Of a DNA stretch of 64,000 nt, positions 17,747 through 26,837 are shown piece after piece. A program made the position numbers and the translations under genes. The stretch comes from Pseudomonas sp. FP1742 (GTDB lineage Bacteria > Pseudomonadota > Gammaproteobacteria > Pseudomonadales > Pseudomonadaceae), in contig NZ_CP117460.1 of assembly GCF_030687145.1 (NCBI RefSeq), positions 3,968,001-4,032,000 of the forward strand, written 5' to 3'. A model generated the notes under the pieces. It was not told where the DNA came from, searched no databases, and saw nothing but the letters and a program-made list of their open reading frames with translations. Positions within the stretch are counted from its first letter, which is position 1, and each line of letters opens with the position of its first letter.

Positions 17747-18646
17747 CTACCAATAGCCAGGCTGCTGATAAACGGCCTTTAAATAATCAATAAAATGTCG
17801 AACCTTGGCAGGTAGATATCGCTGCTGCGGATATACGGCTTGGATGTCGTAGTCAGGAAGGGCGAAATCATCGAGTACCGTCACAAGCTCCCCGCTAAGG
17901 AGCTCTCTGCGAATTTCCCATGTCGATCGCCAGCCAATTCCGACTCCTTGGCGCATCCACGCAAACAGTAGTTCTCCATCGTTGCAGGCCAGATTCCCGC
18001 CGACGCGCACAGCCACAGGCTTACCGTCTTGCTGAAAGGTCCATCCCCGCTGCTGGCCGCCTTGTGAAGTGAATGCCAGGCAATTGTGCTCAGCCAACTG
18101 CTCTAGTGTTGTCGGCGTTCCATGCTCTTCGAAGTAGGCAGGCGTCCCGCACACGACCCGCCGATTGGAAAACAATTTGATGGCGACATAGTTTGGATCT
18201 GTCACCGGACCGATCCGAATGCTCATGTCATAACCCTCTCCTACCAAATCCACCAGACTGTCAGTGAGATTAAAAGACAGCTTCAGGTTGGGGAATTGCC
18301 TGTGAAAAGCCAAAGCGTGCGGCGCGACGTGCATACGTCCAAACCCAGCAGGTGCAGACAAAAGCAGGTTACCGGTAACCCGCTTCGCGCTGCTGCTGAT
18401 GTCTGCCTCGAGATCATCGAATTCCCGAATCAACGACCTCGCCCGCTCAAGCAATTGTTCACCCAGTTCGGTCAGGCGTAGCCCGCGAGTAGATCGATGC
18501 ACCAGCTTTACACCCAGACGCTTCTCGAGTGAATCCAGCCTTCGTCCCAGCATGGCAGGCGTCACCCCCTCACTGAGTGCAGCGGCTGCGAAGCTGCCCT
18601 TTTGAGCAATCTGAATGAAACTGTGGAGTTCTGTGTAACGAGCCAT
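17747..18646 (-). CDS. LysR family transcriptional regulator, divergent to gcl
   Basis: A 299-residue LysR protein: helix-turn-helix at residues 1-60 (ELHSFIQIAQKGSFAAAALSEGVTPAMLGRRLDSLEKRLG), substrate-binding domain from about 90. The HRSTRGLRLTELGEQLLERA linker and VGEGYDMSIRIG are typical of the DsdC/AaeR-like crp-type branch. It is divergent to gcl with a 112-nt gap, the arrangement found for regulators of glyoxylate carboligase operons in Pseudomonas. The effector is not known. Confidence 0.92.
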   Translation of the reverse strand: MARYTELHSFIQIAQKGSFAAAALSEGVTPAMLGRRLDSLEKRLGVKLVHRSTRGLRLTELGEQLLERARSLIREFDDLEADISSSAKRVTGNLLLSAPAGFGRMHVAPHALAFHRQFPNLKLSFNLTDSLVDLVGEGYDMSIRIGPVTDPNYVAIKLFSNRRVVCGTPAYFEEHGTPTTLEQLAEHNCLAFTSQGGQQRGWTFQQDGKPVAVRVGGNLACNDGELLFAWMRQGVGIGWRSTWEIRRELLSGELVTVLDDFALPDYDIQAVYPQQRYLPAKVRHFIDYLKAVYQQPGYW

Positions 18647-18758
18647 TCGATACCTTTTATATCGACAGAAAGCATTATTTGGGGGTTCATTGCCTTAAAA
18701 AGCTAATTCAAACTGCAGCCCTCTACAAAAGATATGGGTTCGGCCCTAGGACTACATC

Positions 18759-20534
18759 ATGGCAAAAATAAGAGCAATAGATGCAGCCGTTTTGGTGATG
18801 CGCCGTGAAGGCGTGGACACCGCTTTCGGCATCCCGGGTGCCGCGATCAACCCGCTGTACTCCGCCTTGCAGAAAAACGGCGGTATTGATCATGTCCTCG
18901 CTCGTCACGTGGAAGGCGCTTCGCACATGGCGGAGGGTTATACCCGCGCCAAGGCCGGCAACATCGGCGTGTGCATCGGCACCTCTGGCCCTGCTGGGAC
19001 CGACATGGTCACTGGCCTTTACAGTGCGTCGGCTGACTCAATCCCCATCCTGTGCATCACCGGGCAAGCCCCTCGCGCTCGAATGCACAAGGAAGACTTC
19101 CAGGCCGTCGACATCACCGCCATCGTCAAACCAGTGACTAAATGGGCGACGACCGTCATGGAACCAGGTCAGGTGCCGTACGCGTTCCAAAAAGCCTTCT
19201 ACGAAATGCGCTCCGGCCGTCCGGGCCCGGTGCTGATTGACCTGCCGTTTGACGTGCAGGTGGCCGAAATCGAATTTGACATCGAAGCCTATGAGCCGCT
19301 GCCACTGGCCAAACCAACCGCTAACCGTGTGCAGATCGAGAAGGCCCTGGCCATGCTTGACCAAGCCGAACGGCCACTGCTAGTCGCCGGTGGCGGCATC
19401 ATCAATGCCGACGCCAGCGAACTACTGGTGGAATTCGCCGAGCTGACCGGTATCCCAGTTATTCCGACCCTGATGGGATGGGGCACGATCCCCGACGATC
19501 ATCCACTGATGGTCGGCATGGTTGGCCTGCAAACTTCCCACCGCTATGGCAACGCGACGATGCTCAAGTCGGACGTGGTGCTGGGCATCGGTAACCGTTG
19601 GGCCAACCGTCACACCGGTTCGGTCGAGGTCTACACCGAGGGCCGCAAGTTCATTCACGTCGACATCGAGCCGACGCAGATTGGCCGCGTATTCACCCCG
19701 GACCTGGGCATCGTGTCCGACGCCGCTGCCGCATTGACCGTGTTCATCGAAGTCGCTCGCGAGTGGCAAGCCGCCGGCAAGCTGAAAAACCGCAGCGCCT
19801 GGTTGCAGGATTGCCAGCAGCGCAAGGCCACCCTGCACCGCAAGACCCATTTCGATAACGTGCCGGTCAAGCCGCAACGGGTGTACGAAGAGATGAACCA
19901 GGTGTTCGGTAAGGACACCTGCTACGTCAGCACCATCGGCCTGTCGCAGATTGCCGGCGCGCAGTTCCTCCACGTATACAAGCCCCGCCACTGGATCAAC
20001 TGCGGCCAGGCCGGCCCACTAGGTTGGACCATTCCGGCGGCGCTGGGCGTGGTGAAGGCCGATCCGAACCGCAAAGTGGTGGCCCTTTCAGGGGACTATG
20101 ACTTCCAGTTCATGATTGAGGAGCTGGCGGTGGGTGCACAATTCAAATTGCCGTACATCCACGTTGTCGTAAACAACTCATACCTGGGGCTGATCCGCCA
20201 GGCCCAGCGCGGGTTCGACATGGACTACTGCGTGCAGTTGTCCTTCGACAACCTCAACGCGCCGGAGCTCAACGGTTATGGCGTAGACCACGTGGCCGTC
20301 GCCGAAGGCCTGGGTTGCAAGGCCCTGCGTGTGTTCGAGCCGAGCCAGATCGCGCCGGCACTGCGCCACGCCGAGGAAATGATCGAAGAGTTCAAGGTTC
20401 CGGTGATCGTTGAAATTATTCTGGAGCGCGTGACCAATATTTCCATGGGCACTGAGATCAACGCCATCAATGAATTCGAAGATCTGGCACTGGTCGGCAA
20501 CGATGCACCGACGGCGACTTTGTTGCTCGACTAA
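18759..20534 (+). CDS. gcl: Glyoxylate carboligase (tartronate-semialdehyde synthase)
   Basis: A 591-residue ThDP-dependent enzyme that condenses two glyoxylates to tartronate semialdehyde and CO2. The N-terminal pyrimidine domain opens [34 protein letters not shown]; Gcl has a valine in place of the usual catalytic glutamate region, in keeping with [22 protein letters not shown]. The middle FAD domain and the C-terminal ThDP domain ([34 protein letters not shown]) are complete. The length matches the family. It heads gcl-hyi-glxR-ttuD, with AGGA 8 nt before the ATG. Confidence 0.97.
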   Translation: MAKIRAIDAAVLVMRREGVDTAFGIPGAAINPLYSALQKNGGIDHVLARHVEGASHMAEGYTRAKAGNIGVCIGTSGPAGTDMVTGLYSASADSIPILCITGQAPRARMHKEDFQAVDITAIVKPVTKWATTVMEPGQVPYAFQKAFYEMRSGRPGPVLIDLPFDVQVAEIEFDIEAYEPLPLAKPTANRVQIEKALAMLDQAERPLLVAGGGIINADASELLVEFAELTGIPVIPTLMGWGTIPDDHPLMVGMVGLQTSHRYGNATMLKSDVVLGIGNRWANRHTGSVEVYTEGRKFIHVDIEPTQIGRVFTPDLGIVSDAAAALTVFIEVAREWQAAGKLKNRSAWLQDCQQRKATLHRKTHFDNVPVKPQRVYEEMNQVFGKDTCYVSTIGLSQIAGAQFLHVYKPRHWINCGQAGPLGWTIPAALGVVKADPNRKVVALSGDYDFQFMIEELAVGAQFKLPYIHVVVNNSYLGLIRQAQRGFDMDYCVQLSFDNLNAPELNGYGVDHVAVAEGLGCKALRVFEPSQIAPALRHAEEMIEEFKVPVIVEIILERVTNISMGTEINAINEFEDLALVGNDAPTATLLLD

Positions 20535-20601
20535 CCGTTAATCGTTTCCCTGTGCAATAGAGCTTGCTCACACGGGACCTCACACTTTTACGGAGACCAC
20601 T

Positions 20602-21384
20602 ATGCCGCGTTTCGCCGCCAATCTGTCCATGCTGTTTACCGAGCAGGATTTCCTCGCCCGTTTTGAAGCCGCCGCCAAGGCCGGTTTTAGTGGTGTCGAA
20701 TACCTGTTTCCTTACGACTACAGCCCCGCCGAACTTAAGGCCTTGCTCGACGCCAATGGCCTGACTCAGGTGTTGTTCAACCTGCCGGCCGGCGACTGGG
20801 CCAAGGGTGAACGCGGCATCGCGTGCTTGCCGGACCGGGTCGAGGAGTTCTGCATCGGGGTCGACTTGGCGATTGCCTATGCGAAGGTGCTGGGCAACAC
20901 GCAGGTCAACTGCTTGGCCGGGGTTCGTCCGCATAACTGCGACGCAGTCCTGGCGGAAAAAACCTTCGTCGCCAACCTGAAGTACGCCGCCGAGAAGCTG
21001 CAGGCCAAAGGCATCAAGCTGGTGATGGAAGCCATCAACACCCGCGACATCCCCGGCTTCTACCTGAACAACACCGCCCAGGCCGTGGCGATTCGCGAGC
21101 AAGTGGGCAGCGCCAACCTGTTCCTGCAATACGACATCTATCACATGCAAATCATGGAAGGCGACCTGGCCCGGACCCTGTCGGCGCACCTGGACGAGAT
21201 CAACCATGTGCAACTGGCGGATAACCCAGGCCGCAACGAGCCAGGTACGGGCGAAATCAATTATCGCTTCCTGTTCGAACATCTGGACCGTATCGGCTAT
21301 CAGGGCTGGATCGGCTGCGAATACAAACCGCTGACCACCACCGAAGCCGGACTGGGCTGGCTGCAAACCCATAACGTGATCTGA
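20602..21384 (+). CDS. hyi: Hydroxypyruvate isomerase
   Basis: A 260-residue TIM-barrel protein interconverting hydroxypyruvate and tartronate semialdehyde. It opens MPRFAANLSMLFTEQDFLARFEAAAKAGF and contains LVMEAINTRDIPGFYL, LQYDIYHMQIMEGD and the closing GYQGWIGCEYKPL, all hallmarks of Hyi; the metal-binding Glu/Asp/His residues fall in these strands. It lies 67 nt after gcl with GGAG in the leader. A divergent paralogue is at 29708-30472. Confidence 0.96.
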   Translation: MPRFAANLSMLFTEQDFLARFEAAAKAGFSGVEYLFPYDYSPAELKALLDANGLTQVLFNLPAGDWAKGERGIACLPDRVEEFCIGVDLAIAYAKVLGNTQVNCLAGVRPHNCDAVLAEKTFVANLKYAAEKLQAKGIKLVMEAINTRDIPGFYLNNTAQAVAIREQVGSANLFLQYDIYHMQIMEGDLARTLSAHLDEINHVQLADNPGRNEPGTGEINYRFLFEHLDRIGYQGWIGCEYKPLTTTEAGLGWLQTHNVI

Positions 21385-21449
21385 CTCGACCTGCTCCCAC
21401 AGAAAAGCAGTTCTTTGCTTGAGCGACATAAAAACAAGAGGATTTTCTC

Positions 21450-22340
21450 ATGGCTAAAATCGGATTCATCGGCACCGGCATCATGGGCCACCCAATGGCG
21501 TTGAACCTGCAGAAAGCCGGTCACAGCCTGTTCCTGTCGGCGCACCACGACGCCGCCCCTGCCGATCTGCTGGCTGCTGGCGCCGTTGCGCTGGCCAACC
21601 CGAAAGAAGTCGCCCAGGAGGCCGAATTCATCATCGTCATGGTCCCGGATACCCCGCAGGTCGAGGACGTGCTGTTCCGCGCCGACGGCGTTGCCGCCGG
21701 TGTTAGCAAGGGCAAAGTCGTGATCGACATGAGCTCGATCTCGCCGACCGCCACCAAAACCTTCGCTGCCAAAATCAACGAGAAAGGCGCGCAATACCTC
21801 GACGCACCGGTTTCCGGCGGTGAAGTCGGCGCCAAGGCTGCGACCCTGAGCATCATGGTCGGTGGTGAGGCCGATGCCTTCGAACGCGCCCTGCCGCTGT
21901 TCCAGGCCATGGGCAAGAACATTACCCTGGTCGGTGGCAACGGCGATGGGCAAACCGCGAAAGTGGCGAACCAGATCATCGTCGCGCTGAACATCCAGGC
22001 CGTGGCCGAAGCGCTGCTGTTCGCCTCGAAAAACGGTGCTGATCCGGCCAAGGTCCGTGAAGCACTGATGGGTGGCTTCGCCTCGTCGAAGATCCTTGAA
22101 GTGCATGGTGAACGCATGATCAAAGGCACCTTCGATCCAGGTTTCCGCATCAGCCTGCACCAGAAGGACCTGAACCTGGCACTGGCCGGTGCTCGCGAAC
22201 TGAACATCAACCTACCGAACACCGCCAATACCCAACAGGTGTTCAGCACCTGCGCAGCCATCGGTGGCAGCAACTGGGATCACTCGGCGCTGATCAAGGG
22301 CCTGGAACACATGGCGAATTTCTCGATTCGCGATAAATAA
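21450..22340 (+). CDS. glxR: 2-hydroxy-3-oxopropionate (tartronate semialdehyde) reductase
   Basis: A 296-residue beta-hydroxyacid dehydrogenase that reduces tartronate semialdehyde to D-glycerate with NAD(P)H. Visible are the dinucleotide motif GFIGTGIMGHPMALNL, the substrate motif DAPVSGGEVGAKAATL and the catalytic lysine region GQTAKVANQII. AGAGG precedes the ATG. It is the third gene of the glyoxylate pathway, followed by a REPIN. Confidence 0.96.
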   Translation: MAKIGFIGTGIMGHPMALNLQKAGHSLFLSAHHDAAPADLLAAGAVALANPKEVAQEAEFIIVMVPDTPQVEDVLFRADGVAAGVSKGKVVIDMSSISPTATKTFAAKINEKGAQYLDAPVSGGEVGAKAATLSIMVGGEADAFERALPLFQAMGKNITLVGGNGDGQTAKVANQIIVALNIQAVAEALLFASKNGADPAKVREALMGGFASSKILEVHGERMIKGTFDPGFRISLHQKDLNLALAGARELNINLPNTANTQQVFSTCAAIGGSNWDHSALIKGLEHMANFSIRDK

Positions 22341-22355
22341 CGCCCTGCGCAAAAA

Positions 22356-22497
22356 CCTGTGGGCGCGGGCCTGTGGCGAGGGGGCTTGCCCCCGTTTGAG
22401 TGCGTAGCGCTCACAAAGTCTTTGGTGTCTCAGAGATTTTGGGGCTGCTTCGCAACCCAACGGGGCAAGCCCCCTCACCACAGGCTGCTCCCACAGG
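22356..22497. repeat. REPIN: two inverted REP elements
   Basis: The glxR-ttuD gap contains a Pseudomonas REP unit (core GGCGAGGGGGCTTGCCCCCG at 22375-22394) and a second one in inverse orientation (core CGGGGCAAGCCCCCTC near 22461-22476), enclosed by the further inverted pair CCTGTGGG and CCCACAGG. The whole can fold into a long hairpin. Such REPINs are non-autonomous elements mobilised by RAYT transposases; none is encoded here. Confidence 0.9.
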
Positions 22498-22540
22498 GAA
22501 CCGAGTCGCCCTCCAATAACAAGAATTCCGGGAGCCCGCC

Positions 22541-23821
22541 ATGTCGGTCGATCCGCAACAATTGCTGCGCGAGCTGTTTGCCACAGCCATCGACGCGGCC
22601 CATCCGCAGCATGTCCTTGAAGCCCATTTGCCAACCGACCGCAGCGGTCGGGTGATCGTCATCGGCGCCGGTAAAGCCGCCGCAGCCATGGCCCAGGTGG
22701 TCGAACGCTGCTGGCAGGGTGAGGTGTCTGGCCTGGTGGTGACCCGCTACGGCCACGGCGCCCCGTGCGAAAAAATCGAAGTGGTCGAAGCCGCGCACCC
22801 GGTGCCGGACGCTGCCGGTCTGGCCGTCGCGAAACGGGTTCTGGAACTGGTCAGCAACCTGAGCGAAGACGACCGCGTGATCTTCCTGCTCTCGGGCGGT
22901 GGCTCTGCCCTGCTCGCCTTGCCCGCCGCCGGCATCACCCTCGCCGACAAGCAATCGATCAACAAAGCGCTGCTCAAATCCGGCGCGACCATCGGCGAGA
23001 TGAACTGCGTGCGCAAGCACCTCTCGGCGATCAAGGGTGGGCGTCTGGGCAAAGCCTGCTGGCCCGCCACGGTTTACACCTATGCGATTTCCGATGTGCC
23101 AGGCGATCTCGCCACCGTCATCGCCTCCGGCCCCACCGTGGCCGACCCGAGCACCTCGGCTGAAGCGTTGGCGATCCTCAAGCGTTATGCCATCGAAGTC
23201 CCGGCCTCGGTGCGCAACTGGCTGCAAAGTCCCGAGTCGGAGACGGTCAAACCCGGCGATCCGAGCCTGGCCCGCAGTCATTTCCAATTGATCGCCCGCC
23301 CACAGCAGTCACTGGAAGCGGCGGCGGTAAAAGCCCGTCAGGCTGGTTTCAGCCCGTTGATTCTCGGCGACCTGGAAGGTGAATCCCGGGAAGTGGCGAA
23401 GGTCCACGCGGGCATTGCGCGGCAAATCGTCCAGCACGGCCAGCCGCTGACGGCGCCGTGCGTGATTCTGTCCGGCGGCGAAACCACCGTCACCGTGCGC
23501 GGCAATGGCCGTGGCGGGCGCAACGCCGAATTCCTGTTGAGCCTGACCGACAGCCTCAAAGGCCTGCCCGGCGTCTACGCCCTGGCGGGTGACACCGACG
23601 GCATCGACGGCTCCGAAGACAATGCCGGCGCCATCATGACTCCGGACAGCTATGCCCGTGCCGCCGCCCTCGGCCTCGCTGCCTGCGATGAGCTGGACAA
23701 CAACAATGGTTATGGCTACTTCGCGGCGCTCGATGCACTGATCGTCACCGAGCCGACCCGTACCAACGTCAACGACTTCCGCGCCATTCTGATTCTCGAG
23801 AGCCCTAATCATGACGCCTGA
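22541..23821 (+). CDS. ttuD: Glycerate 2-kinase / hydroxypyruvate reductase family (DUF4147)
   Basis: A 426-residue MOFRL/DUF4147 protein. The N-terminal half contains VIVIGAGKAAAAMAQVVE, LLSGGGSALLALPA and CVRKHLSAIKGGRLG; the C-terminal MOFRL domain has LSGGETTVTVRGNGRGGRNAEFLLS and AGDTDGIDGSEDNAGA. Such proteins (GckA/TtuD) phosphorylate D-glycerate to 2-phosphoglycerate, feeding glycolysis, though some are named hydroxypyruvate reductase. In Pseudomonas the gene usually precedes pykF, and here it overlaps the pyruvate kinase remnant by 11 nt. Confidence 0.93.
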   Translation: MSVDPQQLLRELFATAIDAAHPQHVLEAHLPTDRSGRVIVIGAGKAAAAMAQVVERCWQGEVSGLVVTRYGHGAPCEKIEVVEAAHPVPDAAGLAVAKRVLELVSNLSEDDRVIFLLSGGGSALLALPAAGITLADKQSINKALLKSGATIGEMNCVRKHLSAIKGGRLGKACWPATVYTYAISDVPGDLATVIASGPTVADPSTSAEALAILKRYAIEVPASVRNWLQSPESETVKPGDPSLARSHFQLIARPQQSLEAAAVKARQAGFSPLILGDLEGESREVAKVHAGIARQIVQHGQPLTAPCVILSGGETTVTVRGNGRGGRNAEFLLSLTDSLKGLPGVYALAGDTDGIDGSEDNAGAIMTPDSYARAAALGLAACDELDNNNGYGYFAALDALIVTEPTRTNVNDFRAILILESPNHDA

Positions 23822-24040
23822 CAAGAAGGTCAAAATCCTCGCCACCCTCGGCCCGGCCACCGACGGGATCGACGATATCCGCGAACTGGTGCAGGCCGGC
23901 ATGAACATCTTTCGCCTGAACTTCAGCCATGGGGACCACACCGACATGCCCAGCGCTAACCATCGCGGCGCTGGAGCCCGGTATGGAGCTGCTGCTGGAC
24001 AACGGTAAACTGCGCCTGCGCGTGATCGCCCAGCATGTGG
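23811..24040 (+). pseudogene. pykF: Pyruvate kinase remnant (internal deletion and truncation)
   Basis: The start is intact: MTPDKKVKILATLGPATDG...GMNIFRLNFSHGDH is the exact opening of pyruvate kinase. At about 23940 the sequence jumps, and in another frame (about 23951-24030) continues as IAALEPGMELLLDNGKLRLRV, which belongs roughly 80 residues further on in the enzyme. The rest of the gene is missing; the next bases are a glcC-like fragment on the other strand. No functional kinase can be made. Confidence 0.9.
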
Positions 24041-24345
24041 TCTTAACGGCCCACTGTGCCTGTTCCGGTAACTGATCCATTACTGCGTGATAGAGCCACG
24101 TATGTTGGCGATAAATCTGTCGTTTCTGGACAGGTCGGTAATAGAGGTTGTTCACCGAAACAAAGACCTTACTCAGTGTTAATTCGCTGAGTAAATGGTG
24201 CAAGCACAGCATTGTGAGATGCTTTGAAATACAAGTAGCCCCCAAAGCGTCTATAGCATCTGTAATGCTGAGGCACTTTCACACTAAGCCACGCTCCGTG
24301 TTTCATCATGGCTAAAGCGAAGTAATCCAGACGTGCATCATGCCC
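24041..24345 (-). pseudogene. Frameshifted fragment of a GlcC-like (FCD domain) regulator
   Basis: The minus strand carries a degenerate copy of part of the adjacent glcC. DARLDYFALA and KASHNAVLAP match glcC HARLDHAFHLA and EASHNPVLVQ in one frame; after a shift, KVFVSVNNLYYRPVQKRQIYRQH and DQLPEQAQWA match SVFTSVNNLYHREPQKRQIDRQH and GRLPEQARKA. About 26 unrelated codons interrupt it. It abuts the 3' end of intact glcC. It encodes no complete domain. Confidence 0.85.
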
Positions 24346-25105
24346 ACCCCTCAAGTCGCAACGTCGCCCGAACCAAGCGTTGTTCCTCGTTTTCGATTTC
24401 CTTGAGGTTCTCGCAGATGCTCTGGATGTGAGCGATAGCCGCCTTTCGCGCTTGCTCAGGCAAGCGGCCGGTGACAGCGTTGTAGAGCCGCGCGTGTTGA
24501 CGGTCGATCTGACGCTTTTGCGGTTCGCGGTGGTAAAGGTTGTTGACCGAGGTAAACACCGAGTTGAGCAGCAAATCTGTCAGCGAACGCAAGGTTTGCA
24601 CCAGCACCGGATTGTGCGAAGCCTCGCAAATTGCCAGGTGAAACGCATGATCGAGCCGGGCATGTTCACTCGCCTCCAGCGAACGCCTGTGGGCATTGAG
24701 CAACGCCTCGTAGCTACGGGTGATAAGGACGAAATCAGCCTCGGTCCCGCGCAAGGCCGCCAAACGCGCGGACTCGCCCTCGAGCAGACTGCGGACCTCG
24801 AATAGATCATAGAGCGTTCGTGGCTGCGAGCTGAACAGGTACATGAGCGGTGACGCCAAGCCATGCCCCGACAGGTCTGCCACGAATGACCCCTTGCCTT
24901 GCTCGGTCTTGATAATCCCGCGAGCGCGCAACAACTTCAGCCCCTCTCGAAGGGCGGTACGGGAAACGCCGAGTTTTTCCGTCAGTCGCCGCTCCGAAGG
25001 CAACAGTTGCCCGATCTTGAGCACGCCGTCGACGATCAGGCGCTCGATGCGCTCACACACCACGTCGGCGACTTGCAAATTACGACCCGCTTCTGCGCTA
25101 TCCAT
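24338..25105 (-). CDS. glcC: Glc operon regulator, GntR family FCD-domain
   Basis: A 255-residue GntR/FadR-type regulator with a winged helix (RIERLIVDGVLKIGQLLPSERRLTEKLGVSRTALREGLKLLRARGII) and a C-terminal FCD effector domain (residues about 100-240; HARLDHAFHLAICEASHNPVL carries metal/ligand-binding residues). It is divergent to glcDEFG, as in E. coli and Pseudomonas, where GlcC activates glycolate use. The ATG at 25103-25105 has GGAG 5 nt upstream. A TGGT-N3-ACCA operator overlaps its leader, suggesting self-control. Confidence 0.93.
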   Translation of the reverse strand: MDSAEAGRNLQVADVVCERIERLIVDGVLKIGQLLPSERRLTEKLGVSRTALREGLKLLRARGIIKTEQGKGSFVADLSGHGLASPLMYLFSSQPRTLYDLFEVRSLLEGESARLAALRGTEADFVLITRSYEALLNAHRRSLEASEHARLDHAFHLAICEASHNPVLVQTLRSLTDLLLNSVFTSVNNLYHREPQKRQIDRQHARLYNAVTGRLPEQARKAAIAHIQSICENLKEIENEEQRLVRATLRLEGWA

Positions 25106-25117
25106 TGATTCTCCAAC

Positions 25118-25128
25118 TGGTATGACCA
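25118..25128. promoter_or_regulatory. Candidate GlcC operator 1 (TGGTATGACCA)
   Basis: Inverted repeat TGGT-ATG-ACCA, within a longer dyad CTGGTATGACCAG, of the kind bound by FadR-subfamily GntR proteins. It lies 13 nt before the glcC start, where bound protein would block glcC translation initiation region transcription. Confidence 0.65.
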
Positions 25129-25224
25129 GCTTCAGCGCCAATTTCACATCCGCCGAGCTATAACAACAAACTCATGTTTTTTAAGTTATTTTTCAAAAAA
25201 ACAAAAAAAACAAGATTAAAAAAC

Positions 25225-25235
25225 TGGTTCGACCA
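25225..25235. promoter_or_regulatory. Candidate GlcC operator 2 (TGGTTCGACCA)
   Basis: A second TGGT-N3-ACCA dyad, 107 bp from the first and 103 bp before the glcD start, placed where an activator of glcDEFG would act. The intervening sequence is strongly A-rich. Confidence 0.65.
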
Positions 25236-25337
25236 CTACAACAACACATAGACAGTAAAGCGCCTCAGACCAATGATGCAAGTCGGCTGTATTAGAACAG
25301 ACCTCTAATAAAAACAACTGAGTCTCGCCCACTGACT

Positions 25338-26837
25338 ATGAACATTCTCTACGATGAACACGTCGACGGCGTCCTGCCAGACGTCGACAAAAACGCGCTG
25401 CTGCAAGCCCTACAAACCCAGTTACCCGACCTGGAAATTCTGCATCAGCGCGAAGAACTCAAACCGTACGAATGCGATGGACTCTCCGCTTATCGCACCA
25501 CCCCCATGCTGGTGGTGTTGCCGCGCCAGATCGATCAAGTTCAAAAAGTGCTTCGGCTCTGCCATGAACGGAAAGTGCCAGTCGTCGCCCGTGGTGCGGG
25601 CACGGGTTTGTCCGGCGGTGCACTGCCGCTTGAAAAAGGCGTATTGCTGGTGATGGCGCGCTTCAACAACATTTTGCACATCGATCCCGCCGCCCGGACG
25701 GCTCGGGTTCAGCCGGGGATGCGTAACCTAGCGATTTCCCAGGCTGCCGCGCCGTTTGGCTTGTACTACGCGCCAGACCCTTCCTCCCAGATCGCCTGTT
25801 CCATCGGCGGTAACGTGGCAGAAAACGCCGGTGGCGTGCATTGCCTGAAGTATGGCCTGACCGTCCACAACCTGCTTAAGGTCGATATCCTCACCGTTGA
25901 CGGTGAACACTTGAGCCTGGGATCCGACGCGCTCGACTCACCGGGCTTTGACTTGCTCGCGTTGTTCACCGGTTCCGAAGGCATGCTCGGAGTGATCACT
26001 GAGGTCACGGTCAAACTACTGCCCAAACCGCAAACCGCCAGAGTGCTACTGGCGGCGTTCGACTCTGTCGAAAAGGCCGGTCGGGCGGTTGGTAACATCA
26101 TTGCCGCAGGCATCATCCCGGGAGGTCTGGAAATGATGGACAACCTGGCCATTCGCGCCGCCGAAGACTTCATCCACGCCGGCTACCCGGTGGACGCCGA
26201 AGCCATTCTGTTGTGTGAACTCGATGGTGTAGAAGCCGACGTCCATGATGACTGTGACCGCGTGCGCCAGGTGCTGAAACAAGCCGGCGCCACCGAAGTG
26301 CGCCAGGCCCGGGATGAGGCCGAACGCATACGTTTCTGGGCCGGGCGCAAGAATGCGTTTCCGGCGGTGGGCCGCCTCTCACCGGATTATTACTGCATGG
26401 ATGGGACGATCCCGCGCCGCGAATTGCCTGGCGTACTGCACGCAATTGCCGCGTTGTCGGCCGAATACGGCCTGCGAGTGGCCAACGTTTTCCACGCAGG
26501 TGACGGCAACATGCATCCGCTGATTCTGTTCGATGCCAATCAACCGGGGGAACTGGATCGCGCGGAAGCACTTGGCGGCAAGATTCTCGAATTGTGCGTG
26601 AAAGTCGGCGGCAGTATTACCGGCGAACATGGTGTCGGCCGGGAGAAGATCAATCAGATGTGCGCGCAGTTCAACAGCGATGAGTTGACCATGTTCCATG
26701 CCGTCAAAGCCGCGTTTGATCCGAGCGGTTTGCTCAACCCCGGCAAGAACATTCCCACCCTGCACCGTTGCGCCGAGTTTGGCGCCATGCACGTTCACAT
26801 GGGTCAGATGCCCTTCCCCGAACTGGAGCGCTTTTGA
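25338..26837 (+). CDS. glcD: Glycolate oxidase subunit, FAD-linked
   Basis: A 499-residue FAD-binding (FAD_binding_4) subunit that oxidises glycolate to glyoxylate. VVARGAGTGLSGGALP and GGNVAENAGGVHCLKYG form the flavin site; NVFHAGDGNMHPLILFD and SITGEHGVGREKI are C-terminal catalytic-domain hallmarks shared with D-lactate dehydrogenases. Full length for GlcD. Its TGA overlaps the glcE start by 1 nt. Confidence 0.96.
   Translation: MNILYDEHVDGVLPDVDKNALLQALQTQLPDLEILHQREELKPYECDGLSAYRTTPMLVVLPRQIDQVQKVLRLCHERKVPVVARGAGTGLSGGALPLEKGVLLVMARFNNILHIDPAARTARVQPGMRNLAISQAAAPFGLYYAPDPSSQIACSIGGNVAENAGGVHCLKYGLTVHNLLKVDILTVDGEHLSLGSDALDSPGFDLLALFTGSEGMLGVITEVTVKLLPKPQTARVLLAAFDSVEKAGRAVGNIIAAGIIPGGLEMMDNLAIRAAEDFIHAGYPVDAEAILLCELDGVEADVHDDCDRVRQVLKQAGATEVRQARDEAERIRFWAGRKNAFPAVGRLSPDYYCMDGTIPRRELPGVLHAIAALSAEYGLRVANVFHAGDGNMHPLILFDANQPGELDRAEALGGKILELCVKVGGSITGEHGVGREKINQMCAQFNSDELTMFHAVKAAFDPSGLLNPGKNIPTLHRCAEFGAMHVHMGQMPFPELERF

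Noticed and set aside
20467..21429. Minus-strand frame opposite hyi and similar ones opposite glxR and ttuD
   Set aside because: Shadows of well-supported plus-strand enzymes.
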